Source of the DNA: an uncultured Rubellimicrobium sp.
GTDB taxonomy: Bacteria > Pseudomonadota > Alphaproteobacteria > Rhodobacterales > Rhodobacteraceae
Assembly: GCA_902805995.1 (NCBI GenBank)
Contig: CADCUU010000371.1
Coordinates: forward strand, 1 to 12,228
DNA: 12,228 bases
Direction of reading: 5' to 3'
Shown here piece after piece: positions 1 through 5,780 of the stretch. Within the stretch, counting starts at the first letter, position 1; the number at the start of each line of letters is the position of its first letter. A program made the translations under genes and the position numbers. Below the pieces are notes generated by a model that saw nothing but the letters and a program-made list of their open reading frames with translations, searched no databases and was not told the DNA's origin.

Positions 1-180
1 GGGCCCGGGGCCGAGGCCGACCTCGTGGTGCTGGACCTCGCCTCCACTCCCGCCATCGCGCAGCGGGTGGCGCGGGCCGAGGGGCTGTGGGACGCGGTCT
101 TTCCGACGATCATGATGGGCGACGACCGCGCCGTCCGCGCCACTTGGGTCGCGGGCCGGCCTGTCCCTCGGCCGGGCTGA
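1..180 (+). CDS. guaD: guanine deaminase, C-terminal fragment (5' end outside window)
   Basis: Frame 1 is open from the first base to a TGA at 178-180 and gives 59 residues. It contains EADLVVLDL, a run of small residues, then FPTIMMGDDRAVRATWVAGRP. This is the typical end of guanine deaminases of the amidohydrolase superfamily: the strand that closes the small beta-sandwich (ADLVVLD) and the MMGDDRAV-(R/E)ATWVAG tail. Guanine deaminase converts guanine to xanthine plus ammonia in purine catabolism, in the cytoplasm. The metal ligands (HxH, His, His, Asp) lie upstream of the window and cannot be checked, so another amidohydrolase (for example a hydroxydechloroatrazine-type enzyme) is possible. 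The gene converges on the CAP-domain gene with only 6 bases between the stop codons and no visible terminator hairpin. Confidence 0.75.
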   Translation, partial: GPGAEADLVVLDLASTPAIAQRVARAEGLWDAVFPTIMMGDDRAVRATWVAGRPVPRPG

Positions 181-186
181 GATCGC

Positions 187-693
187 TTAGCAGCCGTCCG
201 CGAAGATGAGGACCCACATGCCGCTGGACTGGCCCAGCCCAAAGACGCCGTAGTTGCGGCCGAGCATGTTGTCCCGGTGGCCCGCCGAGGCCGCCCAGCC
301 GGAGAAGGCCGCCTGCGCCGTCTTCTGCCCCCAGGCGATGTTCTCGGCAAAATAGCCACGGCCCCGGCATCCCGCACCCCGTGCACGCGTGGTCACGGTA
401 GAGCCGTCGCGGCCGGTATGGGAGAAGTAGGCGTGCCGGGCCATATCCTCGGCATAGGCCTGCGCGGCCTGCGTGAGGTGCGCGTCCTCGCGCAGCGAGC
501 CCAGTCCGTTCCGGGCCCGCATCTCGTTGAGGGCGTCGCCGAAACCGCTGGCCGTCGATCCGGAGGTGAGGGAGCCCGTGGAGACCGTCGCGACGGACTC
601 GCCCCCGGACTGGGCCGCCCCCGACCCGGGCGTGAGGGTGGAAAGGCAGACGGCAAGCATCGTCGCTGCCCCAAGCATGGCTTGGAAACGCAT
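187..693 (-). CDS. secreted CAP-domain (SCP/PR-1-like) protein
   Basis: 168 residues. Residues 1-28 look like a Sec signal peptide: basic start (MRF), hydrophobic core, likely cleavage after SGAA. The LAVC at 13-16 is not a proper lipobox because valine precedes the cysteine. After a Ser/Thr/Gly-rich linker (29-50) comes a compact CAP domain: LNEMRARNGLGSL near 55-67, the helix with AEDMARHAYFSHTG (His92), AENIAWG (Glu117) and GHRDNML (His139), ending in a hydrophobic strand WVLIFADGC. The two histidines and the glutamate form the usual CAP cavity. Cys109 and the terminal Cys168 could form a disulfide after export. Bacterial CAP proteins of this size are widespread but mostly without a defined biochemical role, so no substrate is proposed. 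A purine-rich AAGGGGA lies about 7 nt before the ATG. It lies 136 nt downstream of the HisN-like gene on the same strand, but a hairpin and a promoter-like site between them suggest separate expression. Confidence 0.88.
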   Translation of the reverse strand: MRFQAMLGAATMLAVCLSTLTPGSGAAQSGGESVATVSTGSLTSGSTASGFGDALNEMRARNGLGSLREDAHLTQAAQAYAEDMARHAYFSHTGRDGSTVTTRARGAGCRGRGYFAENIAWGQKTAQAAFSGWAASAGHRDNMLGRNYGVFGLGQSSGMWVLIFADGC

Positions 694-720
694 GGCACTG
701 TCCCCTTTTTCTTAAGGACG

Positions 721-749
721 CGGGTAAGCGGGACACTGTCCCTGTGCAA
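721..749 (-). promoter_or_regulatory. candidate promoter of the CAP gene with a palindrome in its spacer
   Basis: On the minus strand TTGCAC (749-744) and TACCCG (726-721) are separated by 17 nt, a sigma-70-like arrangement with mediocre boxes. The spacer holds the palindrome GGGACA-g-TGTCCC (730-742), placed where a repressor could block RNA polymerase. Half of it (GGGACAGTG) recurs 38 nt downstream, next to the start codon (696-704). The same two copies can also pair as a hairpin, so a REP-like repeat is the main alternative explanation. Confidence 0.3.
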
Positions 750-780
750 ACCGTGCCGACGAAAAGGGGAGAAATTGGCG

Positions 781-810
781 CCGAATTGCGGCAGGAGCCG
801 GGTGATTCGG
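781..810 (-). terminator. hairpin downstream of the HisN-like gene, possible terminator
   Basis: CCGAAT (781-786) pairs with ATTCGG (805-810), and inside it CGGC (789-792) pairs with GCCG (797-800) around a 4-nt loop. It starts about 20 nt after the HisN-like stop codon. On the minus strand it is followed by a pyrimidine-rich stretch with T runs (AATTTCTCCCCTTTT), which is not a clean U-tract. Termination is plausible but may be weak. Confidence 0.4.
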
Positions 811-829
811 CAGGAACCCGCGCAGATCC

Positions 830-1636
830 TCAGTTGCCGGCCAGCAACTCCAGGGCCGCGGCGTGAATCGCAGGGTTCGCGGCGGCCAGAAGACGGCCCC
901 CGCCATGCGCCGGACGGCCCTCCCAGTCGGTGGCGATGCCGCCCGCCGCCGTGACGACCGCGATCGGCGCCTGCACGTCATAAGGCTGGAGCCCGGCCTC
1001 GATTACGAGGTCCACCTGCCCCGCCGCGAGCAGCGCATAGCCGTAGCAGTCCATCCCATAACGGACGAGCCGCACCCGGTCGGCCACCCGGCGGAATGCG
1101 GCGTGATCCTCCGGGGTGCCGATCTCCGGAAAGGTGGTCAGCAGGGTCGCCTCGGCCAGGGGGCGCGTGGCACGCGTCCGCAGAGAAGACGTTCCCCGAG
1201 GTCCGACAAGGGTCGCCTCGCCAAAGCCGCCGCTGAAACGCTCGCCGATATAGGGCTGGTCGATCAGGCCGAAGAGCGGCCCGTCCGCATCGGCCACCGA
1301 CACCAGCACCCCCCAGGTCGGCGTGCCCGAGATGTAGCCCCGCGTCCCGTCGATGGGGTCGAGCACCCAGGTCAGCCCGCTCGTGCCCGGCTGGGGGCCG
1401 TATTCCTCGCCCAGGATGGCGTCCTGGGGGCGCATCCTCGCCAGCACGTCGCGCATGGCACGCTCGGCCGCGCGGTCGGCCTCCGTCACGGGGTCGAAGC
1501 GTCCGCCGTCCGCCTTGTTTTCGGAGGAGAGGCCCGTCCGAAAGTGGCGCAGCGTTTCCGGCCGGGCCACATCGGCGAGGTCATGGGCCACCCGGATCAG
1601 GGCGTCCTTCGTGTCGGGGGTCAGGTCGTCATGCAT
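830..1636 (-). CDS. hisN: inositol-monophosphatase-family phosphatase, probably histidinol-phosphatase HisN
   Basis: 268 residues, the normal length for this Mg2+-dependent phosphatase family. The metal site is complete: TEAD at 51-54, GEE at 76-78, DPIDGT at 93-98, and the late aspartate (Asp220) in LQPYDVQAP. The phrases WVLDPIDGTRGYISGTPTWG and MDCYGYALLAAGQVDLVIE are typical of the HisN branch, in which Arg replaces the second Thr and Gly-Tyr replaces Asn-(Tyr/Phe) of the canonical DGTTN(Y/F) seen in SuhB. HisN removes phosphate from L-histidinol phosphate in histidine synthesis; other members act on inositol phosphates, fructose bisphosphate or PAP. The context gives no support for histidine synthesis, since no other his gene is in view, so the substrate is inferred from subfamily motifs only. 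A GAGCGGAG sequence lies upstream of the ATG. The HTH regulator ends 57 nt upstream on the same strand and may be co-transcribed. Confidence 0.82.
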   Translation of the reverse strand: MHDDLTPDTKDALIRVAHDLADVARPETLRHFRTGLSSENKADGGRFDPVTEADRAAERAMRDVLARMRPQDAILGEEYGPQPGTSGLTWVLDPIDGTRGYISGTPTWGVLVSVADADGPLFGLIDQPYIGERFSGGFGEATLVGPRGTSSLRTRATRPLAEATLLTTFPEIGTPEDHAAFRRVADRVRLVRYGMDCYGYALLAAGQVDLVIEAGLQPYDVQAPIAVVTAAGGIATDWEGRPAHGGGRLLAAANPAIHAAALELLAGN

Positions 1637-1693
1637 CGGGGCCGCTCCGCTCAGCTGGATGGGCGGTAGCGCGGCCCCGGATGCGGGGTCAAG

Positions 1694-2068
1694 TCAGGCG
1701 GCGTCGCTCAGGACGCGGGCGAGGTCGAAGAGTCGGCGGCGTTGCGCCTCGGGGATCGCGTAGTAGGAGCGGAGAAGCTCAAGCGCCTCGCGGTCCGACA
1801 GGATGTCGTCGGGCATGTCGGGGCCGACGGCGAGATCCGACTGGACCTGGCTGTCCATCCCTTCGAAGAAGAAGGACACCGGCACGCCTAGGGCGCCCGC
1901 GATGTCCCACAGGCGGGACGCGCTGACGCGGTTCGCGCCGGTCTCGTACTTCTGGATCTGCTGGAACTTGATTCCCACCTTGTCCGCCAGCTGCTGCTGG
2001 GTCGTGCCCAGGGTCCAGCGGCGGTGCCGGATCCGCTTGCCCACATGCACATCCACGGCATGTTTCAT
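1694..2068 (-). CDS. XRE-family HTH transcriptional regulator, PraR-like
   Basis: 124 residues. A lambda-repressor-type helix-turn-helix spans about residues 8-66: VGKRIRHRRWTLGTTQQQLA, then the recognition region GIKFQQIQKYETGANRVSASRLWDIAGALGVP. The phrase VDVHVG near the N-terminus, FQQIQKYE(T/K)G.NRV.ASRL and VPVSFFFEG are shared with PraR-type regulators of alphaproteobacteria, known in rhizobia for control of quorum sensing and surface attachment. The C-terminal half (70-124) is acidic, then helical (DREALELLRSYYAI... RRRLFDLARVL), and probably mediates dimerisation. It acts as a cytoplasmic DNA-binding protein; its targets here are unknown. AAGGG lies 8 nt before the ATG. A 12-codon reading frame ends on this start codon (ATGA overlap) and may be a coupled leader peptide or the remains of a longer N-terminus. 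Confidence 0.87.
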   Translation of the reverse strand: MKHAVDVHVGKRIRHRRWTLGTTQQQLADKVGIKFQQIQKYETGANRVSASRLWDIAGALGVPVSFFFEGMDSQVQSDLAVGPDMPDDILSDREALELLRSYYAIPEAQRRRLFDLARVLSDAA

Positions 2069-2103
2069 CTTCTGCGCCCTTCTGTCGTTTTCGGTTGCGA
2101 CAT
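2065..2103 (-). other. upstream mini-ORF overlapping the start of the HTH regulator
   Basis: On the minus strand an ATG at 2103-2101 opens 12 codons (MSQPKTTEGRRR) and stops at TGA 2067-2065, so ATG of the regulator and TGA of the mini-ORF share ATGA. AAAGG lies 8 nt before its ATG, a better site than many real genes have. It could be a leader peptide that couples translation to the regulator. Alternatively it is the original N-terminus of the regulator put out of frame by an indel, since related proteins often carry a short polar extension before VDVHVG. No protein evidence exists. Confidence 0.35.
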
Positions 2104-2251
2104 GATGGAGCCTTTCAAAAGAAGTACCCCCCTTGGAGAGAGGATCCGCTCGCGCTCAGCAGTCGCTATGATTCATCTAAACACGGATAGGTTGAACTAG
2201 TCACCTTGACCTTTTGGACAGGTTTTCGCGGCCCCTCCCTACCCTAGCAGA
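2069..2251. other. AT-richer intergenic region between LysR and HTH genes
   Basis: These 183 bases are visibly less GC-rich than the rest of the window (2161-2220 especially). They carry the expression signals of the HTH regulator, whose gene starts at 2068. On the minus strand TTCAAC (2195-2190) is the best -35-like box, but no convincing -10 follows at 17 nt. A run of six G/C (near 2127-2132) and a purine-rich stretch precede the mini-ORF. No tRNA, terminator or convincing sRNA structure was recognised. Confidence 0.4.
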
Positions 2252-3151
2252 TCAGGCCGGAACTGGAACGGTGGAATCCATGACCTGCCGCTGGCGCGGG
2301 GCCACGGCGAACTCGGACCGGATGAGGTCGGCCAGATGGTCGCGCGCCGGGTTCCAGGACGCTTCGCGCGCGTAAAGGTTGATGTGCACGGACCAGAGGT
2401 CGGGGAGCAGCCCGCCATGGACGATGGGCGGCAGATGGGCCGGGGCATGGCCGTCGATCAAGGCATGGATGCCCAGGTCGGCGCTCACGGTCGCCTCCAC
2501 GGCCTGGGTGGAGTCGCTTTCCACCGCCATCCGCCACGGGATCCCAGCCTCGTCGAGCCGCCGTTGCACACCCGGGCGGCAGATGCACTGAGAGGTGAAG
2601 GCAAGGCTGAGCGGCCGTTCCTGCCAAGCCATGCCATCAGGGGCCCCTACCCAGATCAGGGGCCTGATCGCCAGCGTTTGCGATCCGGGAACAGGGCTGT
2701 CCTCGGTCGTCAGGATGATGTCGATATCGCCGCGGTCGTAGCTCTGCTTCAGGATCAGGGTGAAGGAGGAGATCAGGTTGACCCTCATGCGCGGGTAGTC
2801 CCGCGCAAATCGCCGCAGCACGCGGGGCACGGCTGGATGAATGATGTCGTAGGGCACGCCCAGCGTGATCTCCCCCTCGAACTCGCGTCGGGTGAGCTGG
2901 CCCCAGGCCTCGTCGTTGAGGGCGATCATCCGGCGCGCATAGCTCAGCAGTTGCTCGCCCGCTGGGGTCAGCCCCACGCCGCGCCCGAACCGGTCGAGCA
3001 GCGTCAGGCCCAGCGCCTCCTCCAGCCGTCGCATCTGCATGGAAACCGCCGACTGCGTGAGGTTCAGCAAGCCCGCCGCGCGAGTCACTCCCCCTACCTC
3101 GGCCACGGTGACGAAGGACCGCAGCGCCGTCATGTCGAGGTTTCGGGGCAT
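2252..3151 (-). CDS. LysR-family transcriptional regulator
   Basis: 299 residues from the chosen start. The N-terminal winged helix-turn-helix is complete (about 6-65): LRSFVTVAEVGGVTRAAGLLNLTQSAVSMQMRRLEEALG then LLDRFGRGVGLTPAGEQLL. Residues about 90-290 form the two-lobed periplasmic-binding-like effector domain (ITLGVPYDIIHPAVPRVLRRFARDYPRMRVNL). An upstream in-frame ATG at 3184 would add 11 residues, but ATG 3151 has AAGGA 7 nt upstream, gives the MPRNLDMTALRSF start I associate with Rhodobacterales homologs, and leaves room for a promoter. The effector is unknown. The gene is divergent from a DUF1127 gene, an arrangement that suggests autoregulation and control of that neighbour. ATG 3166 is a third, less likely start. 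Confidence 0.88.
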   Translation of the reverse strand: MPRNLDMTALRSFVTVAEVGGVTRAAGLLNLTQSAVSMQMRRLEEALGLTLLDRFGRGVGLTPAGEQLLSYARRMIALNDEAWGQLTRREFEGEITLGVPYDIIHPAVPRVLRRFARDYPRMRVNLISSFTLILKQSYDRGDIDIILTTEDSPVPGSQTLAIRPLIWVGAPDGMAWQERPLSLAFTSQCICRPGVQRRLDEAGIPWRMAVESDSTQAVEATVSADLGIHALIDGHAPAHLPPIVHGGLLPDLWSVHINLYAREASWNPARDHLADLIRSEFAVAPRQRQVMDSTVPVPA

Positions 3152-3192
3152 ATGAACATCCTTCATGGAAAGCGCTTCAAACATTCATTTCA

Positions 3193-3221
3193 CTTATCTC
3201 ACGATCCGAGCAAATCATCAA
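3193..3221 (-). promoter_or_regulatory. candidate sigma-70 promoter of the LysR gene
   Basis: On the minus strand TTGATG (3221-3216) and GATAAG (3198-3193) are 17 nt apart. Both match consensus at four of six positions, good for this GC content. Transcription would start near 3186, giving a leader of about 35 nt to the start at 3151 and arguing against the ATG at 3184. The palindrome AAGCGCTT (3170-3177) lies just downstream, within GGAAAGCGCTTCAA, which resembles operators of LacI-type or autoregulating proteins. Confidence 0.45.
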
Positions 3222-3286
3222 GCATCGGAATGCTGGCACCTCGCCACATCACCATCGCCACTGAAGCTGCCTGACGGAGCCGTCCC

Positions 3287-3499
3287 ATGAACCTGACTCA
3301 CGTGACCCTTTCACCTCGCCCCCTGCCCCGGCCCGAGCCGTTACGGTCCCTGCTGCGAGCCATGCTGATGAAGGCCTCGCGCCGCCGCCTGCTCGATTTG
3401 GACGATCACCTGCTGCGGGATGTGGGAATTACCCAGGCAGAGGCGCGACATGAGGCCGAACGGTCCTGCTGGAACGCGCCTGCTCATTGGCTGCGCTAG
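3287..3499 (+). CDS. DUF1127 small basic protein
   Basis: 70 residues. The second half has the DUF1127 core: SRRRLLDLDDHLLRDVGIT (about 31-49) followed by QAEARHEAERSCWNAPAHW. The family shows (R)xLxxLDDHxLRDIGLTRxxAxxEAxRPxW. Small DUF1127 proteins are arginine-rich; in Agrobacterium and Rhodobacter they have been linked to RNA turnover, small-RNA action and phosphate or stress physiology, but no exact function can be assigned to this copy. GACGGAG lies about 7 nt before the ATG. The gene is divergent from the LysR regulator, with 135 bp between the start codons, and is a likely target of it. The N-terminal 20 residues are proline-rich and lack family features. Confidence 0.85.
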   Translation: MNLTHVTLSPRPLPRPEPLRSLLRAMLMKASRRRLLDLDDHLLRDVGITQAEARHEAERSCWNAPAHWLR

Positions 3500-3630
3500 C
3501 GCTACCTAGGAATTGTTAAATGAACTCCGGACCTTGATGCGTCTTGAAAAGGCCCCTCTCTCCCCCAATATGCTGCCGCGTAGGGGCTGTTCGACAATGG
3601 CCCCGGACGACTGCAACCGAGGGGGGTCTC

Positions 3631-4410
3631 ATGGCTGACTATTCCACGATCCGCGCGACGACGGCCGGCGCCCGGGCCGCGCGGATCGACGAAGGGCTTC
3701 GCGCCCATATGAACAAGGTCTACGGCACGATGTCCGTGGGCATGGTGATCACGGCTGCGGCCGCCTGGGCCATCTCGGGTCTTGCGGTGACGTCGGATCC
3801 GACCGGCGCGGTGGCGCAGATCGGGGCGGATACCTACCTGACCGCCTTTGGCGCGGCGATATACACCTCGCCCCTGCGCTGGGTCATCATGTTCGCGCCG
3901 CTGATCTTCGTGTTCGGGCTGTCGGCCAGCCTGAACCGCATCTCGGCGGCGGCGGCGCAGGTCGCCTTCTACGCCTTCGCTGCGGTGATGGGCCTGTCGC
4001 TGAGCTCGATCTTCCTCGTGTTCACCGGCGTATCCATCGTGCAGGTGTTCCTGATCACCGCCATCGCCTTCGCCGGCCTGTCGCTTTATGGCTACACGAC
4101 GAAACGCGACCTGTCAGGGATGGGCACCTTCCTGATGATGGGCGTGATCGGCCTGCTGGTCGCGATGGTCGTCAACATCTTCCTGCAGTCGCCTGCGATC
4201 ATGTTCGCGATCTCGGCGATCGGCGTGCTGATCTTTGCGGGCCTGACCGCCTATGACACGCAGAACATCAAGTCGGTCTACGTAGCGCATGCGCAACATG
4301 GCGATGCGGAGTGGCTGGGCAAGGCCGCCATCATGGGCGCGCTGCAGCTCTACCTCGACTTCATCAACATGTTCATGTTCCTGCTGCAGCTTTTCGGCAA
4401 CCGCGAATAA
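3631..4410 (+). CDS. Bax inhibitor-1/YccA family inner-membrane protein
   Basis: 259 residues. After a polar N-terminus (1-28), seven hydrophobic segments can be placed at about 34-53, 84-101, 107-131, 134-153, 164-184, 188-206 and a semi-hydrophobic last one at 232-254. Family signatures are present: YGYTTKRDLSGMG, GLTAYDTQNIK (with the conserved Asp of the Ca2+/H+ sensing pair), and the ending LYLDFINMFMFLLQLFGNRE. Members form a pH-sensitive calcium leak channel in Bacillus (YetJ); E. coli YccA modulates FtsH, and YbhL is the closer relative in layout. The ATG at 3631 follows GAGGGGGG at a good distance; a TTG at 3544 would add 29 residues of low-complexity, unconserved sequence and is rejected. 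The gene stands alone and ends in a strong terminator. Confidence 0.93.
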   Translation: MADYSTIRATTAGARAARIDEGLRAHMNKVYGTMSVGMVITAAAAWAISGLAVTSDPTGAVAQIGADTYLTAFGAAIYTSPLRWVIMFAPLIFVFGLSASLNRISAAAAQVAFYAFAAVMGLSLSSIFLVFTGVSIVQVFLITAIAFAGLSLYGYTTKRDLSGMGTFLMMGVIGLLVAMVVNIFLQSPAIMFAISAIGVLIFAGLTAYDTQNIKSVYVAHAQHGDAEWLGKAAIMGALQLYLDFINMFMFLLQLFGNRE

Positions 4411-4436
4411 GCCTTCGCGACACTGACGCGATGACG

Positions 4437-4463
4437 GAAAGGGTCGGCTTTGCCGGCCCTTTC
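4437..4463 (+). terminator. strong hairpin terminator, probably bidirectional
   Basis: GAAAGGGTCGGC (4437-4448) pairs over 12 bp with GCCGGCCCTTTC (4452-4463), with a single G-T wobble and a 3-nt TTT loop. It lies 26 nt after the BI-1 stop codon and 5 nt before the stop of the convergent acetyltransferase gene. The A/T end of the stem gives a short U-rich run on the plus strand and again on the minus strand, so it can serve both genes. Confidence 0.85.
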
Positions 4464-4468
4464 TGCAT

Positions 4469-4963
4469 TCAGAGGGAACGCTCCATCTCCACCGCCGGGA
4501 ACGGCACCCCGGGGACGAAGGCCAGGTCGAGGCGGCGCAGCGCTCGAAAGCCCAGAGCCTCGTAGAAGGGCACGGCCGTGAGGGTGGACAGGCTGGAGAG
4601 CCGCTGCATCCCGGCCGCCCTCGCCTCCTCCATGACACGGCCCATCAGCGCCCGCCCGACCCCACGCCGCACGGTCCGCGCGTCGGTGGCCACGTGGCGG
4701 ACATGGGCCAGCGCGGGGATGGGCGCCCCTCCTCCCGGAGGCTCCGCCGACCAGCCGCCCGCGCCCAGGAGCGCCCCCTCCTCCTCCGCCAAAAAGTAGC
4801 GGCCCGAGGCGAGGAGCCGCGGCTGGGCGCGGGCCATGCGCGGCAGGACGAGGACCAGGACGGAGGGCGGGTAGTCGGCCCGCAGCAGCGGACCGTAGGA
4901 GCGCGCCAGAAGCGCATCCACCGCCCCGATATCGGCCGGCGTCCCGGGACGGATCGTCAGCAC
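4469..4963 (-). CDS. GNAT-family N-acetyltransferase
   Basis: 164 residues from a GTG at 4963. The GNAT fold is clear: TIRPGTPADIGAVDALLARSY as beta1-alpha1, YFLAEEEGALLGAGGW as the strand before motif A, ALAHVRHVATDARTVRRGVGRALM (about 85-107) as beta4 plus the acetyl-CoA pyrophosphate loop (R-R-G-V-G-R), and VPFYEALGFRAL (131-142) as motif B. It transfers an acetyl group from acetyl-CoA to an unknown amine. The start was chosen because AAAGAGG lies 7 nt upstream and because the GTG overlaps the stop of the upstream P-loop gene by 7 nt (GTGCTGA), which indicates translational coupling. A longer frame on this strand that fuses this domain to the preceding gene's shadow frame is an artefact of high GC content. 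Confidence 0.88.
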   Translation of the reverse strand: MLTIRPGTPADIGAVDALLARSYGPLLRADYPPSVLVLVLPRMARAQPRLLASGRYFLAEEEGALLGAGGWSAEPPGGGAPIPALAHVRHVATDARTVRRGVGRALMGRVMEEARAAGMQRLSSLSTLTAVPFYEALGFRALRRLDLAFVPGVPFPAVEMERSL

Positions 4964-5478
4964 GGCCGGCCTCTTTCGAACCGCAACAGGAGCGCCGCGA
5001 CCTCGCGGTCGGACCGAAGGTGCACCACCTCGCAGGTAGCCGACCCCGCGAGGCGCGCCGTCCGGCCCCGGGCGCTGTGGCGGGTGCGCCAGATGAAGCC
5101 GATGAACTCGGGCAGCGTGCGGAGCTGCTCGGGGCAGCCGTCCGGCAGGTCGGGACGGGTGCGGCCGTAGCTGCGCCAGGTTCGGCCCAGGACGCGGCGG
5201 AGACGCAGGCCCACCGGGCGGTCGATCCAGACGAGCAGGTCGGCCCGCGCGGCGCGTTCGTCCCAAGTCGCCGAATGGCCGCCCTCGAAGATCCAGGATT
5301 CGCGGGCCTCGACCTCGCGGCAGAGGCGGGTCTTCTCCTCGCGGCTCCGCTCGACCCAGCCGGCCTGCCAATGGATCAGGTCGATGTGGACGACCGGCAG
5401 CCCGGTGCGGGCGCCCAGGGCCCGGGCCAGCGTGCTCTTGCCCGAGCCGGGCTGGCCGACGATCATCACGCGCTGCAT
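4957..5478 (-). CDS. P-loop NTPase, adenylate-kinase-like (FlaR/topology-modulation type)
   Basis: 173 residues. Walker A GQPGSGKST sits at residues 8-16, directly after the first strand (MQRVMIV). PVVHIDLIHWQAGWVERSREE (28-48) matches the conserved HxDxxxWxxGW region of small kinase-like proteins often labelled DNA topology modulation protein or AAA family ATPase. SWIFEGGHSATWDERAARADLLVWIDRP gives the second strand pair and the Walker-B-like region, and the Arg-rich stretch 91-107 (RLRRVLGRTWRSYGRTR) looks like a lid. The phosphoryl acceptor is unknown. An ATG at 5499 would add 7 residues, but only ATG 5478 has a Shine-Dalgarno sequence (GGGGGA, 7 nt upstream). The gene forms a two-gene unit with the GNAT gene, and lies 80 nt downstream of rpmG. 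Confidence 0.85.
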   Translation of the reverse strand: MQRVMIVGQPGSGKSTLARALGARTGLPVVHIDLIHWQAGWVERSREEKTRLCREVEARESWIFEGGHSATWDERAARADLLVWIDRPVGLRLRRVLGRTWRSYGRTRPDLPDGCPEQLRTLPEFIGFIWRTRHSARGRTARLAGSATCEVVHLRSDREVAALLLRFERGRPC

Positions 5479-5558
5479 GGGCAGGTCCCCCGAATGCAAC
5501 AGGGGCCACGCGTTGCCCGCGCAGCCCCCGTCAGGTCGAAGCCCTTGGAAGGGTCAGA

Positions 5559-5726
5559 TCACTTGATCTTGCCTTCCTTGTACTCGACGTGCTTGCGCAC
5601 GACGGGGTCGTATTTCCGCGCGGTCATCTTTTCGGTCATGGTGCGGGCGTTCTTCTTGGTGACGTAGAAGTGCCCGGTGCCCGCCGAAGAGTTGAGGCGG
5701 ATCTTGATGGTGGTCGGCTTGGCCAT
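5559..5726 (-). CDS. rpmG: 50S ribosomal protein L33
   Basis: 55 residues, the standard L33 length. The sequence [21 protein letters not shown] is followed by [20 protein letters not shown] and ends [14 protein letters not shown], which matches L33 throughout. No CxxC pairs are present, so this is the zinc-independent (C-minus) form. It is part of the large ribosomal subunit near the tRNA E site. The ATG at 5726 is preceded by GGGAG at 8 nt, but that Shine-Dalgarno is inside the 3' arm of a perfect 7-bp hairpin (5734-5750). This gene is too short to stand out in length-based searches and is overlapped by a longer meaningless frame. It is monocistronic in appearance, with a promoter-like pair upstream. 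Confidence 0.97.
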   Translation of the reverse strand: MAKPTTIKIRLNSSAGTGHFYVTKKNARTMTEKMTARKYDPVVRKHVEYKEGKIK

Positions 5727-5733
5727 GGTATGT

Positions 5734-5750
5734 GCTCCCGTCGCGGGAGC
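5734..5750 (-). promoter_or_regulatory. hairpin occluding the rpmG ribosome binding site
   Basis: In the mRNA sense, GCTCCCG (5750-5744) pairs perfectly with CGGGAGC (5740-5734) across a 3-nt CGA loop. The 3' arm contains GGGAG, the only Shine-Dalgarno for rpmG, 8 nt before its ATG. There is no following U-tract, so it is not a terminator. Control of L33 translation through this structure is an inference. Confidence 0.55.
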
Positions 5751-5780
5751 GGCCCCGCGTGAATCTCGGATGAAGCCCGC

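Noticed and set aside
3232..3250. TGGCAC followed by CGCC-like bases resembling a sigma-54 promoter before the DUF1127 gene.
   Set aside because: The -12 GC element is missing at the required spacing, so only half of the signal is present.
3489..3500. Short palindrome around the DUF1127 stop (GCGCTAGCGC).
   Set aside because: Only ten bases, no loop and no T-tract; too small for a terminator and expected by chance.
3544..3630. A TTG start that would add 29 residues to the BI-1 family protein.
   Set aside because: The extension is Pro/Arg/Cys-rich and unlike the family; ATG 3631 has a strong ribosome binding site and gives the usual N-terminus.
4469..5509. A 346-residue minus-strand frame that seems to fuse an Ala/Arg/Pro-rich region to the GNAT domain.
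   Set aside because: The first part is the wrong frame of the P-loop NTPase gene (GHEHAG-like shadow of the Walker A region). The GNAT domain has a clean GTG start with a ribosome binding site at 4963.
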